Shown here piece by piece: positions 32,964 through 42,561 of a stretch of 64,000 nt of DNA (position 1 is its first letter; every line of letters begins with the position of its first letter). A program made the position numbers and the translations under genes. The notes under the pieces are model-generated. The model was not told the origin of the DNA. It searched no databases and was given only the letters and a program-made list of their open reading frames with translations. Source of the DNA: Roseococcus thiosulfatophilus (GTDB taxonomy: Bacteria; Pseudomonadota; Alphaproteobacteria; Acetobacterales; Acetobacteraceae); assembly GCF_017311575.1 (NCBI RefSeq), contig NZ_JAFFQY010000044.1:62001-126000 (forward strand). Reading direction: 5' to 3'.

Positions 32964-33012
32964 CGCCTGATTCGCGAAGGCGGAATCGCCGCAGCGGTGA
33001 ATCAGTCGCTCG
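32963..33012 (+). repeat. Dispersed hairpin repeat, locus D (single copy)
   Basis: Right after lysC, CTGATTC (32967-32973) pairs with GAATCAG (32999-33005) around a GGCG-GAAT-CGCC inner stem. The box GTGAATCAG matches loci B, C and E, and the lead GCGCCTGAT resembles GCGTCTGAT. The outer arms form a perfect 7-bp stem, the best of any locus, and both contain a GANTC site. Confidence 0.8.
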
Positions 33013-33090
33013 GACAAGGCTGGCGAAAAGACTTGGGGCCGCGCGCCGTCGCGGCCAAACTCCCGTGATGGCAGCAGCAGGGGAAGACGC

Positions 33091-34131
33091 ATGGATATGA
33101 ACACCCCCGTCTCGCCCGCGGGTTTCGCGGCGGTGGACCGGCTGATGGCCCGGGGCGCCGCCTTCTTCGGCTCGCGCTACGCGCTGCTGGGCGGCGCGAT
33201 GTCCTGGGTGAGCGAGCGCAACCTGGTCGCCGCGCTGTCGAATGCGGGCGCCTTCGGGGTCATCGCCTGCGGGGCGATGGAGCCGCACCACCTCGATGCC
33301 GAGATCGCGGGCACGAAGGCGCTGACGGACAAGCCCTTCGGCGTGAACCTCATCACCATGCACCCGCGGCTGGAGCAGCTGGTGGACACCTGCCTGGCCC
33401 ACAAGGTCACGCATATCGTCTTCGCGGGCGGCATTCCGCCCGGATCGGCGCTGAAGCGGGCCAAGGAGGGCGGGGCCAAGGTGGTGTGCTTCGCGCCCGC
33501 CCTGGCGCTGGCGAAGAAGCTGGTGCGAAGCGGCGCCGATGCGCTGGTCATCGAGGGCAGCGAGGCGGGCGGGCATATCGGCCCGGTCAGCCTGAACGTG
33601 CTGGCGCAGGAAATCCTGCCCGTGATGGGGCCGGAGGTGCCGGTCTTCGTCGCCGGCGGCATCGGGCGGGGGGAGGCGATCCTCTCCTACCTCGAGATGG
33701 GCGCGGCGGGCGCGCAGCTCGGCACGCGCTTCGTCTGCGCCAGCGAATGCATCGCCCACCCGAACTTCAAGCGCGCCTTCATCCGCGGTGCGGCGCGCGA
33801 CGCCCTGCCCACGGTGCAGCTGGACGAACGCTTCCCCGTGATCCCGGTGCGGGCGCTGCAGAACGAGGGCACCAAGCGCTTCATGGAGCACCAGGCCAAG
33901 GTGCTGGCCCGCTTCCAGTCGGGCGAGCTGACGAAGGAGGAAGCGCAGCTCGACATCGAGCATTTCTGGGCCGGCGCACTGCGCCGCGCGGTCATTGATG
34001 GCGATGTGGAGAATGGCAGCCTGATGGCCGGGCAGTCGGTCGGGATGGTGACGCGCGAGCAGCCGGCCGCCGAGATCGTGGCCGAGCTGATCGCCCAGGC
34101 CGCCGCGGCCCTGGCGGCGCGCGGGGCGTGA
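33091..34131 (+). CDS. Nitronate monooxygenase-like flavin oxidoreductase
   Basis: The 346-residue protein is a TIM-barrel FMN enzyme of the nitronate monooxygenase/FabK type. ALLGGAMSWVSERNLVAALSN leads, then PFGVNLITMHP, ALVIEGSEAGGHIGP near residue 150 (FMN phosphate and catalytic region) and VFVAGGIGRGEAIL. The GSEAGGHIG motif fits the family's active-site histidine. It may oxidise nitronates or act as an enoyl-ACP reductase; sequence alone does not settle this. It lies 127 bases after lysC, past the hairpin repeat. Confidence 0.78.
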   Translation: MDMNTPVSPAGFAAVDRLMARGAAFFGSRYALLGGAMSWVSERNLVAALSNAGAFGVIACGAMEPHHLDAEIAGTKALTDKPFGVNLITMHPRLEQLVDTCLAHKVTHIVFAGGIPPGSALKRAKEGGAKVVCFAPALALAKKLVRSGADALVIEGSEAGGHIGPVSLNVLAQEILPVMGPEVPVFVAGGIGRGEAILSYLEMGAAGAQLGTRFVCASECIAHPNFKRAFIRGAARDALPTVQLDERFPVIPVRALQNEGTKRFMEHQAKVLARFQSGELTKEEAQLDIEHFWAGALRRAVIDGDVENGSLMAGQSVGMVTREQPAAEIVAELIAQAAAALAARGA

Positions 34132-34194
34132 TGTCGTCGCGCTGCAACAGATCCGCGCTGGGCGCGGGGCGCGGTTGGCGGTAACCATAGCCCC

Positions 34195-35169
34195 GTGTTC
34201 AACGACATGAAGCGCTTCCGGCCTTCCGAGGCCAATGCGGTGGACGCCACCCGGGTGGGCGAGGAGCTGCGCGACGCGCGGCTGGCGCTGGGCTGGGACA
34301 TCCAGGACGTGGCGACGCAGCTGCGAATCCGCCGCGTCTACCTGGTGGCGCTGGAGGAGGGGCGGATCGGGGATCTGCCCTCGCCCGCCTATGCCATCGG
34401 CTTCATCCGCAACTATGCGGCGCTGCTGGGCCTCGATTCCAACGACATCGTCCGCCGCTTCCGTGACGCGGCGACCGGCGTGGTGGCCAAGCGCAGCGAC
34501 CTCGTCTTCCCCGAGCCGGTGCCCGAGCGCGGCTTCCCCACCGGGGTGGTCCTGCTGCTGGGCGCCGTGATCGCGGTGGGCAGCTACGTCGCCTGGTACA
34601 ACTGGAGCGGTTCGGGCGAGCGGGTGGTGGATGCGGTGCCGCCCGTGCCCGCGCGGCTCGACCCCGCCGTGCGCGATGGCGAGGCGCTGCGCCCGCCGCG
34701 CGTGGCCCAGGCGCCCGCGCCCGCACCCGCGCCGGCCCCCGCACCCAGCCCATCCCCGGCGCCCGCCAACCCCTCCGGGGCGCAGCCCGGTCCTGGCCTG
34801 CCGCCCCTGCCGGTGCCGACCCCCGTGCCGGTGCAGGTGCCCCCGCCGCCGCCCGCCCCCGCCGCGCAGGCGCCCGCCACGCCCCCGCCACCCGCCGCCA
34901 ATGCGCCCATCGTGCTGCGCTTCCGCGGCGATGCCTGGACCGAGGTGCGCGCGCCGGGCAACCGCGTGCTGCTCTCGCGCATCATGCGCGCGGGCGAGAG
35001 CTGGGAGGTGCCGGCCGGCCAGACGGGGCTGACGCTCGCCACCGGCGCCGGGCAGAACATGGAAATCCTGGTGGGCGGGCAGGTTGTGCCCTTCTCCACC
35101 GACCTGCGCGGGGTGCGGCGCAACATCCCGCTCGAACCCCGTGCCCTGATGGCGCTGCCCGCGCAGTAG
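34195..35169 (+). CDS. rodZ: RodZ-like helix-turn-helix membrane protein
   Basis: The 324-residue protein has a cytoplasmic Cro/C1-type helix-turn-helix at about residues 20-90 ([37 protein letters not shown]). One transmembrane helix follows at 113-135, then a long Pro/Ala linker (160-240) and a periplasmic DUF4115 domain with [14 protein letters not shown]. This is the RodZ layout, which links MreB to the cell-wall machinery. The GTG at 34195 or the ATG at 34207 may be the start, as neither has a clear ribosome-binding site. ispG follows 70 bases later, as in many Alphaproteobacteria. Confidence 0.83.
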   Translation: MFNDMKRFRPSEANAVDATRVGEELRDARLALGWDIQDVATQLRIRRVYLVALEEGRIGDLPSPAYAIGFIRNYAALLGLDSNDIVRRFRDAATGVVAKRSDLVFPEPVPERGFPTGVVLLLGAVIAVGSYVAWYNWSGSGERVVDAVPPVPARLDPAVRDGEALRPPRVAQAPAPAPAPAPAPSPSPAPANPSGAQPGPGLPPLPVPTPVPVQVPPPPPAPAAQAPATPPPPAANAPIVLRFRGDAWTEVRAPGNRVLLSRIMRAGESWEVPAGQTGLTLATGAGQNMEILVGGQVVPFSTDLRGVRRNIPLEPRALMALPAQ

Positions 35170-35239
35170 CGCCTTGGCCCTCGCGGGGGCGGGGGCGCTG
35201 CCCTATATTCGCGACACACCGCGTCGCCCGAGGACAAGC

Positions 35240-36379
35240 ATGAGCTACCGGCCCTACCAGCAGATCACCCGCCGCAAGTCCCGCCAGATCAGGGTGGGGA
35301 AGGTGCTGGTCGGCGGCGACGCGCCCATCAGCGTGCAGACCATGACCAACACGCTGACCAGCGACGCCGCGGCGACCATCGCGCAGATCCGCAAGTCGGA
35401 GGTGGCGGGGGTGGACATCGTCCGCGTCTCCTGCCCGGACGAGGAGAGCACGGCGGCACTCGCGGAGATCGTGCGCGAGGTGAACGTGCCCATCGTGGCC
35501 GACATCCACTTCCACTACCGCCGCGCCATCGAGGCCGCCCAGGCGGGCGCCGCCTGCCTGCGGATCAACCCCGGCAATATCGGCAGCGCGGAGCGGGTGA
35601 AGGAGGTGGTGAAGGCGGCGCGGGATCATGGCTGCGCCATCCGCATCGGGGTGAATGCGGGTTCGCTGGAAAAGCACCTGCTGGAGAAATACGGGGAGCC
35701 CAACCCGGAGGCGCTGGTCGAGAGCGCCCTCTGGCACGCCGACCACCTGCTCCAGAACGATTTTCATGAATTCAAGATCAGCGTGAAGGCGAGCGACGTC
35801 TTTATGGCCGTCGCCGCCTACACGCAGCTAGCGGAGGCCTGCGACCACCCGCTGCACATCGGCATCACGGAAGCGGGCGGCAAGCGCGCGGGCACGGTGA
35901 AGAGCGCCATCGGCCTCGGCAACCTGCTCTGGGCCGGCATCGGCGACACGATGCGCGTCTCCCTCAGCGCGGAGCCGGAGGAGGAGGTGGCCGTCGCCTG
36001 GGACATCCTGAAGTCCCTGCACCTGCGGCACCGGGGCGTGAAGATCATCTCCTGCCCCTCCTGCGCGCGGCAGGGCTTCGACGTGATCCGCACGGTCGAG
36101 AAGCTGGAGGAAAGGCTCGCGCATGTGACGCAGCCCATCAGCCTCTCCATCATCGGCTGCGTGGTGAACGGGCCGGGCGAGGCGCTGATGACCGATATCG
36201 GCCTCACCGGCGGCGGCGCGGGGCGGCACATGGTCTATTCGGCCGGCAAGCAGGACCACACCACCGACACCGAGGCCATGATCAACCACCTGGTGGGCCT
36301 GGTGGAGGCGCGGGCGGCGGCGCTGGAGGCCGAGGCGCGGGCCAAGAAGGAAGCCGAGGCGAAGGTCGCCGCGGAGTAG
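35240..36379 (+). CDS. ispG: HMBPP synthase (4-hydroxy-3-methylbut-2-enyl diphosphate synthase)
   Basis: IspG is the penultimate enzyme of the non-mevalonate isoprenoid pathway and needs a [4Fe-4S] cluster. The 379 residues include [25 protein letters not shown], and the cluster cysteines in [12 protein letters not shown] and [12 protein letters not shown], with TDIGLTGGG after them. The ATG at 35240 with GAGGA upstream is the start. The pathway supplies precursors for the hopanoid genes further along the window. Confidence 0.95.
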   Translation: MSYRPYQQITRRKSRQIRVGKVLVGGDAPISVQTMTNTLTSDAAATIAQIRKSEVAGVDIVRVSCPDEESTAALAEIVREVNVPIVADIHFHYRRAIEAAQAGAACLRINPGNIGSAERVKEVVKAARDHGCAIRIGVNAGSLEKHLLEKYGEPNPEALVESALWHADHLLQNDFHEFKISVKASDVFMAVAAYTQLAEACDHPLHIGITEAGGKRAGTVKSAIGLGNLLWAGIGDTMRVSLSAEPEEEVAVAWDILKSLHLRHRGVKIISCPSCARQGFDVIRTVEKLEERLAHVTQPISLSIIGCVVNGPGEALMTDIGLTGGGAGRHMVYSAGKQDHTTDTEAMINHLVGLVEARAAALEAEARAKKEAEAKVAAE

Positions 36380-36383
36380 GCGC

Positions 36384-37031
36384 TTGCGCATCTTCTCCAC
36401 GCTGGGCGTCGCCACGGTTTTGCGGCACCTCGACCTGCCGGCCGAGATCCGCTTCGACCCAACCGCGCGGCTGCTGGCCGCCATTGCGGAGGGCGCGCGG
36501 GCGGACATCGCCATCCTGACCGATGCGGGCGTCGAGGCGCTGACGGCGCAGGGCATCCTGGCCGCCGGCACGCGGCGGGATCTGGCGCATTCCTATGTGG
36601 GCCTGGCCGTGCCGCCCGGCGCGCCGCATCCGCGCTTCGGCACGGTGGAGGAATGGCGCGAGACGCTGCTGGCCGCGCCCAGCCTCGCCTATTCGCGCGC
36701 GGGGGCCAGCGGCATCTTCTTCGCGGAATGGCTGGAAGCGCAGGGCATCGCCGCCGAGGTCAACGCCAAGGCCACCATCATCCCGCACGGCTTCACGGCG
36801 GAACTCGCGGCGCGGGGCGAGGTGGCGCTGGCCATCCAGCAGGTGAGCGAACTCATGGCGGTCGAGGGTGTGGAGGTGCTGGGCAAGCTGCCGGAGGGCG
36901 CCAATACCTGCGCGGTGTTCTCAGGGGCGTTGTTCGTGGGCGCCGAACCCGGCGCGGCGGCGCTGCTGGATTCCATCGCGGCGGCCATGACGCCCGAAGC
37001 CCTGCGCGCGGGTGGGCTCGACCCCGCCTGA
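36384..37031 (+). CDS. ModA-like substrate-binding domain protein without signal peptide
   Basis: This 215-residue protein has the type 2 periplasmic-binding fold found in molybdate-binding ModA and its relatives: MRIFSTLGVATVLRHLDLP, ARADIAILTDAGVEALTAQG, SYVGLAVPPGA and YSRAGASGIFF. No signal peptide is visible, so it should stay in the cytoplasm unless the start is wrong. The only in-frame start here is a TTG, 4 bases after ispG. No ModB or ModC neighbour exists. It sits between ispG and hisS, which are normally adjacent, so it is probably an insertion with an unknown ligand. Confidence 0.6.
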   Translation: MRIFSTLGVATVLRHLDLPAEIRFDPTARLLAAIAEGARADIAILTDAGVEALTAQGILAAGTRRDLAHSYVGLAVPPGAPHPRFGTVEEWRETLLAAPSLAYSRAGASGIFFAEWLEAQGIAAEVNAKATIIPHGFTAELAARGEVALAIQQVSELMAVEGVEVLGKLPEGANTCAVFSGALFVGAEPGAAALLDSIAAAMTPEALRAGGLDPA

Positions 37032-37076
37032 GGCACCCTTGCCGCGCGCGCCCTACGGCGCTACCGCCGCAACATC

Positions 37077-38327
37077 ATGGCCCACATCAAGCTGCAACCG
37101 CCCCGCGGAACCCGTGACCTCATTGGCGAGGAATTCCGTCGGCACCACCACGTCATCGAGATGGCCCGGCGCGTGGCCAGCCTTTATGGCTTCGAGGAAT
37201 GGGCCACCCCCATCTTCGAGGACACCCGTGTCTTCGCCCGCGGCCTGGGCGAGACCTCGGACGTGGTCAGCAAGGAGATGTATGTCTTCGAGGATCGCGG
37301 CGGCGAATCGGTCACGCTGCGGCCGGAGAACACGGCGGGCGTGTGCCGCGCGCTGGTGTCGGGCGGGCTGACGCAGTCCCTCCCGCGCAAGGTCTTCTAC
37401 GCCGGCCCCATGTTCCGCTACGAGCGGCCCCAGGCCGGGCGCTACCGGCAATTCCACCAGATCGGCGCCGAAATCCTGGGCGCGGCCGAACCGCTGGCCG
37501 ATGCCGAGGTGATCGCCTGCGGCCACCACATCATCCGCGAACTGGGCCTCGACGAGGGCGTGGTGCTGGAGGTGAACACCCTGGGCGACGCCGAAAGCCG
37601 TGACGCCTATCGCGCCGCGCTGATCGCGCATTTCTCCGCCAACCGCGACAAGCTGAGCGAGGACAGCCAGCGCCGGCTGGAGAAGAACCCGCTGCGGATC
37701 ATCGACAGCAAGGAGGCGCAGGACCGCGCCCTTGTCGCCGACGCGCCCACCATCGAGGGCTTCCTGACCCAAGGCGCCCGCGCCCATTGGGACGCGCTGC
37801 GCCGCCACCTGGACGCCTTCGGCCTGCCCTGGCGGGAGAACCCGCGCATCGTCCGCGGCCTCGACTACTACAGCCACACCGCCTTCGAATTCGTGACCGA
37901 CCGCCTGGGCGCCCAGGGCACGGTCATGGGCGGCGGGCGCTATGACGGGCTGGTGGAGGAGATGGGCGGGCCCGCCACCCCCAGCGTCGGCTGGGCGGCG
38001 GGGGTGGAGCGCCTGTCCATGCTGCTGGAGCGCGGCGGGCTGACGCCTTCCGCGCCGCGCCTTGTGGTCGTCATCCCGGTGGGCGAGGCGGAGGAGGGGG
38101 CGGCGCTCGCCCTGCTGCAATCGCTCCGCGCGGCCGGTGTGGCGGCGGAGATGGGCTATCGCGGCAACCTCAAGCGCCGGATGGAGCGCGCCAACAAGCA
38201 GGGCGCCCGTGCCGCGCTGATCCTGGGCGAGGCCGAGGTGGCGCGCGGCGTGGCCCAGCTGCGCGACCTCGATGCCGGCACCCAGGCGGAGGTGCCGCTG
38301 GCCGAGGTGGTGGCGCGCCTGGGCTGA
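37077..38327 (+). CDS. hisS: Histidyl-tRNA synthetase
   Basis: The enzyme charges tRNA-His. The 416-residue class II synthetase shows its motifs: motif 1 region [15 protein letters not shown], motif 2 [20 protein letters not shown] near residue 120, the histidine-binding [12 protein letters not shown] near residue 260, motif 3 [10 protein letters not shown] near residue 302, and a C-terminal anticodon domain. It begins with an ATG 45 bases after the ModA-like gene. Downstream it converges with the DUF808 gene over 33 bases. Confidence 0.95.
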   Translation: MAHIKLQPPRGTRDLIGEEFRRHHHVIEMARRVASLYGFEEWATPIFEDTRVFARGLGETSDVVSKEMYVFEDRGGESVTLRPENTAGVCRALVSGGLTQSLPRKVFYAGPMFRYERPQAGRYRQFHQIGAEILGAAEPLADAEVIACGHHIIRELGLDEGVVLEVNTLGDAESRDAYRAALIAHFSANRDKLSEDSQRRLEKNPLRIIDSKEAQDRALVADAPTIEGFLTQGARAHWDALRRHLDAFGLPWRENPRIVRGLDYYSHTAFEFVTDRLGAQGTVMGGGRYDGLVEEMGGPATPSVGWAAGVERLSMLLERGGLTPSAPRLVVVIPVGEAEEGAALALLQSLRAAGVAAEMGYRGNLKRRMERANKQGARAALILGEAEVARGVAQLRDLDAGTQAEVPLAEVVARLG

Positions 38328-38360
38328 CCGCAGCCGGGGCCGCGCCGGCGGGTCGGGCGG

Positions 38361-39269
38361 CTACCGCCCCGCCGCGCGCATCCCGCCCAGCACCGCCGCC
38401 CCCAGCGCCAGGCCCAGAACGCCCGCGCCCGTGGCTTCCAGCAGCCAGCCCTGGACGCCGCCGCCGATGGCCAGGGCCGCGCCATGCAGCAGATGGGCGG
38501 GGGCGGCCAGGCCGAATTCCTCCAGCCCGTGCAGCAGGATGCCACCGCCCACCCAGAGCATGGCCAGCGTGCCCACCACCGACAGGGCCTTCAGCACGCC
38601 CGGCATGCCACGCACCAGGGCGCGCCCCAGCGGCGCCAGCACGGGCCGCCCGCCCGCGGCCAGCGCCACGCCCGCGTCATCGGCCTTCACGATCAGGGCC
38701 ACCGCGCCATAGATCACCACCGTGATGCCGATCGCCACCACGGCCAGCACCACCGCCTGTTCCACCAGGCTGCCGGCGGGGAGGGTGGAAAGGGCCAGCG
38801 CCATGATCTCGGCCGAGAGGATGAAATCCGTGCGGATGGCCCCGGCCACGCGCCGCGCCTCCTCGGCCGCCGGGTCCTCCGCGACCATGACGGGGGTGAC
38901 ATGCCCATGCGCGAGGCCCAGCGCCTCCAGCACCTTCTCGGCCCCCTCATAGCAAAGCCAGGCCCCGCCCAGCATGAGCAGCGGCGTGATGAGGAAGGGG
39001 GCGAGCGCGCTCAGCGCCAGGGCCGCCGGCAGGAGAAAGAGCAGCTTGTTGCGCAGCGAGCCGCGGGCGATGCGCCAGATCATGGGGAGTTCGCGGCTGG
39101 CGGCGAAGCCCACCATGTAGCGGGGGGTGACGGCGGCGTCGTCAATGGCGACGCCGGCCGCCTTGGCACCGGCCTTTGCGGCCTTGGCCGCGATGTCGTC
39201 CAGCGAGGCGGCGGCGAGCTTCGCCAGCCCCGCGACATCGTCCAGCAGGGCCAGCAGGCCAGAACTCAT
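38361..39269 (-). CDS. DUF808 family membrane protein (YedI-like)
   Basis: The 302-residue protein begins SSGLLALLDDVAGLAKLAAA, the DUF808 signature, with AAVTPRYMVGFAASRELPMIW near residue 46. Four or more hydrophobic segments follow, with GGAWLCYEGAEKVLE between two of them. Function is unknown. It converges with hisS and lies just downstream of shc on the same strand, with a 69-base gap. An association with hopanoids is possible but not supported by more than position. Confidence 0.8.
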   Translation of the reverse strand: MSSGLLALLDDVAGLAKLAAASLDDIAAKAAKAGAKAAGVAIDDAAVTPRYMVGFAASRELPMIWRIARGSLRNKLLFLLPAALALSALAPFLITPLLMLGGAWLCYEGAEKVLEALGLAHGHVTPVMVAEDPAAEEARRVAGAIRTDFILSAEIMALALSTLPAGSLVEQAVVLAVVAIGITVVIYGAVALIVKADDAGVALAAGGRPVLAPLGRALVRGMPGVLKALSVVGTLAMLWVGGGILLHGLEEFGLAAPAHLLHGAALAIGGGVQGWLLEATGAGVLGLALGAAVLGGMRAAGR

Positions 39270-39338
39270 CGGGCGCGCTCCATCACCGCCCGGGAACTGT
39301 GTGCCGGGAGGAGGGGGCCGGCAAGCGCGCGCTTGGCC

Positions 39339-41342
39339 CTACAGGCCGAAGGCGACGCGCTTGGTGTTGCTGGCGCGCAAATTCCGCAGCCGCGCCAGCG
39401 CCCACAGAGGAAAAATGCGCCGGTAGCCGTGATAGCGCAGGTAGAAGACGCGCGGGAAACCGGTGCCGGTGTAGTCGTCCTCCGGCCAGTCGCCATCTTC
39501 CGTCTGGTGTTCCATCAGCCATTCGGCGGCGCGCTGCACGGCGGGGTGCCCGGCCTCGCCGGCCGCCATCAGCGCCAGCATGCCCCAGGCCGTCTGGCTG
39601 GCGGAGGAGGGGGCGGCCTCGCGCGCATCGGGGCGGGTGCCGCCGCGGGCGGGGTAGGACATGCCGTCCTCGCCCCAGCCGCCATCCTCGTTCTGCCGCT
39701 CCAGCAGCCAGCCGACCGCGCGGCGCATGGCGGGGTGGCTGTGGGGCAGGCCGGCCGCGTTCAGCGCCGTCAGCGCCGACCAAGTGCCATAGACGTAGTT
39801 CACGCCCCAGCGGCCATACCAGGAGCCATCGGCCTCCTGCTCGCGCAGCAGGTATTCGATGGCGGATTTGGCGGCGGCCTCATCGCCCCGGCCGAGCTGC
39901 GCCATCATGGCGAGGCAGCGGCCCGAAACATCCACCGTGGGCGGGTCCAGCAGCGCGCCGTGGTCGGCGAAGGGGATGTGGTTCAGGTAGTGGAAGGTGT
40001 TGTCGGCGTCGAAGGCGCCCCAGCCACCCCCACGCGACTGCATGCCCACCGTCCAGTCGGTGGCGCGCTGGATGGCGCCGTCCATCTCGGCATCGGCCGT
40101 CCCCGTCACGCCGCGCCAGCGGTCCATCGCCAGCACGACCACGGCGGTGTCGTCCACGTCGGGGTAATGGGCGTTGGCGTATTGGAAGGCCCAGCCGCCC
40201 GGCTTGAGGTGCGGGCGCTGCCAGGCCCAGTCGCCCCGCACGTCGCGGATTTCGCGGCCCACCAGCCAGCGCAGCCCCTGGCCGGCGGCCCGCACCTGCG
40301 CCTCGCCGCCCGCTTCGAGCAAAGCGTGGGAGACGAGCGCCGTGTCCCAGATGGGGGAGAGGCAGGGCTGGACATAGGTCTCGTCCTCCCTGTCCTCGAC
40401 CAGCTTCTCGACGGCCGACCAGGCGGTGACCACGCGCGGGTCATCCGCGGGCACGCCCAGGCAGTGATACATCAGGATGGCATTGGCCATGGCGGGGTAG
40501 ATGGCGCCCAACCCGTCCTCGCCATTCAGCCGTTCGGTGACGAAGCGTTCGCAGGCGGCCTCGGCGCGGCTGCGGTGGCTGCTGGGGAAGATTTTTCGTG
40601 CGCGGTGCAGGGCGCCGTCCAGGCCCTTGAACAGGCTGGACCAGGGCTCGGCCTGGTGGGCGCCGCCGGGCCATTCGCGCACCTGCTCGGGCGGGGTGCG
40701 GAAGAGTTCGTTGATGGTGACGCCGCGCGGGTTGGCGGCCTGGGGGCGGCGTTCCATCACCACGGTCAGCGGCACCAGCACGGTGCGCGCCCAATAGCTG
40801 ATCTTGCTGATGTGGAAGGGGAACCAGCGCGGCAGCAGCATGATCTCGGGCGGCATCACCGGCACGGCCCGCCAGGGCACGATGCCATAGAGCGCGAGCG
40901 AGGAGCGGGTGAAGACGTTGCTGCGCTCGGCCCCGCCGGCGGCCAGGATGGCGTCGCGCGCCTTGACCATGTGCGGCGCGTCCGCCGCGTCGCCGATCAG
41001 GCGCAGGGCGAGATAGGCCTTGACCGAGCACGAGATGTCGAGCGGCCCGCCATGGAAGAGCGGCCAGCCGCCGCCCGTGTTGCCGGCCTGTTCGGCCTGG
41101 ACGCGGCGGAGGTAGCGGCCGATGCGCGCCTCGCGCTCGGGTTCGATCTGGCCGAAGAAATGCTTCAGCATCAGGTATTCGGCCGGAATGGTGGCATCCG
41201 CCTCCAGCTCGAAGACCCAATGGCCATCGGGGCGCTGGCGGGCGAGGAGATGCGCGGCCGCGCTCTCCACCGCGTGGTCGAGGGCGGAAGGGTCGCTATG
41301 CTGGGGAAGGGCCGGGCCGATGGGTTGCCGCAGGACGTTCAA
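39339..41342 (-). CDS. shc: Squalene-hopene cyclase
   Basis: Shc (HpnF) folds squalene into the pentacyclic hopene in the inner membrane. The 667-residue protein has several QW repeats (QRPDGHWVFELE and later ones), the catalytic DVDDTAVVVLAMD near residue 410, and the C-terminal YRRIFPLWALARL. No ATG exists upstream in a sensible place. I chose the TTG at 41342, eight bases after GAGGA and starting LNVLRQPIGP, which gives a normal length. The gene lies 97 bases downstream of hpnB and is probably in one transcript with hpnA-hpnB. Confidence 0.92.
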   Translation of the reverse strand: MNVLRQPIGPALPQHSDPSALDHAVESAAAHLLARQRPDGHWVFELEADATIPAEYLMLKHFFGQIEPEREARIGRYLRRVQAEQAGNTGGGWPLFHGGPLDISCSVKAYLALRLIGDAADAPHMVKARDAILAAGGAERSNVFTRSSLALYGIVPWRAVPVMPPEIMLLPRWFPFHISKISYWARTVLVPLTVVMERRPQAANPRGVTINELFRTPPEQVREWPGGAHQAEPWSSLFKGLDGALHRARKIFPSSHRSRAEAACERFVTERLNGEDGLGAIYPAMANAILMYHCLGVPADDPRVVTAWSAVEKLVEDREDETYVQPCLSPIWDTALVSHALLEAGGEAQVRAAGQGLRWLVGREIRDVRGDWAWQRPHLKPGGWAFQYANAHYPDVDDTAVVVLAMDRWRGVTGTADAEMDGAIQRATDWTVGMQSRGGGWGAFDADNTFHYLNHIPFADHGALLDPPTVDVSGRCLAMMAQLGRGDEAAAKSAIEYLLREQEADGSWYGRWGVNYVYGTWSALTALNAAGLPHSHPAMRRAVGWLLERQNEDGGWGEDGMSYPARGGTRPDAREAAPSSASQTAWGMLALMAAGEAGHPAVQRAAEWLMEHQTEDGDWPEDDYTGTGFPRVFYLRYHGYRRIFPLWALARLRNLRASNTKRVAFGL

Positions 41343-41439
41343 ACCAGGAATTCCTCGAAGAATGCCGCACCTTGTGTCAACCAAGGTGCATAAGACGGAA
41401 AGGGCTGATTCCGGAAGGGTGTGGCCGGGAAGTTGCGAA

Positions 41440-42561
41440 TTACTTGCGCGATAGGGATTCGCCTTTCCACAACCCGCCACGGCCCTGCCACTCGGCCCGC
41501 GCGGAATCCAGGGTGAACAGCAGATAGGCCGCCGCCACCAGCGGTAGCGCGAAGCCCCGCCAGGCCGAGAGCCCGTAGAAGCGCAGCATGGGCGCATAGG
41601 CCACCACCATGGCCGCCCAGGCGAAGGCGCCGAGCCAGCCCGCGGGGCCGGGCGCCAGCAGCGCGAGCAAAGGCGGGGCCAGGAAGACCAGCGCCAGCGC
41701 CGCCACCATGCCCAGCAGCAGCAGGGGGTTGTAGCGAAGCTGGGCGTAGGCGGTGCGGGCCACCATCGCGCGGATCTCGGCCACGCCTGGGTATGCGCGC
41801 AGCGACACGACGCGGCCGGTCAGCCCCACCCAGGTGGCGCGGCCCGGCCCCTTCACCAGGCCCGCCAGCGCGCAATCGTCAATGATGCGGTCATGGATGG
41901 GGGCGAGGCCGCCCACCGCCTCGAAATCCCGCCGGCGCAGCAGCACGCAGCCGCCGGCCGCGGCGGCGGTGCGAGCGCGGGGGTCGTTCGACCAGGCGAA
42001 GGGGTAGAGCATCATGAAGAAGAAGACGAAGGCCGGGATCAGCCAGCGCTCGGCCCGGCTCTGGCAGCGCAGCCGCGCCATGAGCGAGACGAGCGCGTAA
42101 TTCCCCGCGCAGGCCCGCTGCACCAGGCGGCGCAGGCTGTCGGGCGTGTGGGCGATGTCGGCGTCGGTCAGCAGGATATGGGTGTGGCTGCCGGGGGCGA
42201 GCGCCTCCAGCCCCTGGCGCAGCGCGTTCAGCTTGCCCGACCAGCCGGGGGGGCGGGTGCCGCCCGTGACCACTTGCGCCCCGGCCGCGCGGGCGATCTC
42301 GCCCGTGCCGTCCGTGCTGCGGTCATCCACCACGGCGATGGTGAAGCGGCCCGGGTAGTCCTGGGCGCGCAGGGCCGCCACCACCTGGCCGATGGTCTCG
42401 GCCTCGTTCCGGGCGGGGATGAGGATGGCGACCTCGGGCCATTCGGCGGGGTCGGGCAGGGTGTCGGCGTCCTCGTCCGTCACGTCGGCGCGCCAGAAGA
42501 AGCCGCGGCCGAGCAGCAGCACCAGCCAGGCGATGGCCGCGGCGGCGGCAATCCAGATCAT
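41440..42561 (-). CDS. hpnB: Hopanoid-associated glycosyltransferase HpnB
   Basis: HpnB is a family 2 glycosyltransferase that co-occurs with hopanoid genes; its product is not firmly known. The 373-residue protein has an N-terminal membrane anchor (residues 2-20), a GT-A domain with VAILIPARNEAETIGQVV, the metal site VVDDRSTDGTG, LLTDADIAHTPDSL and IIDDCALAGLVKG, and three C-terminal membrane helices. The ATG at 42561 overlaps the hpnA stop (ATGA), so translation is coupled. Confidence 0.9.
   Translation of the reverse strand: MIWIAAAAAIAWLVLLLGRGFFWRADVTDEDADTLPDPAEWPEVAILIPARNEAETIGQVVAALRAQDYPGRFTIAVVDDRSTDGTGEIARAAGAQVVTGGTRPPGWSGKLNALRQGLEALAPGSHTHILLTDADIAHTPDSLRRLVQRACAGNYALVSLMARLRCQSRAERWLIPAFVFFFMMLYPFAWSNDPRARTAAAAGGCVLLRRRDFEAVGGLAPIHDRIIDDCALAGLVKGPGRATWVGLTGRVVSLRAYPGVAEIRAMVARTAYAQLRYNPLLLLGMVAALALVFLAPPLLALLAPGPAGWLGAFAWAAMVVAYAPMLRFYGLSAWRGFALPLVAAAYLLFTLDSARAEWQGRGGLWKGESLSRK

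Noticed and set aside
38484-41393. A 969-codon open frame on the plus strand opposite DUF808 and shc
   Set aside because: It lies opposite two well-supported genes, has low-complexity composition rich in Arg, Gly, His and Ala and shows no domain. Long antisense frames are expected at this GC content.
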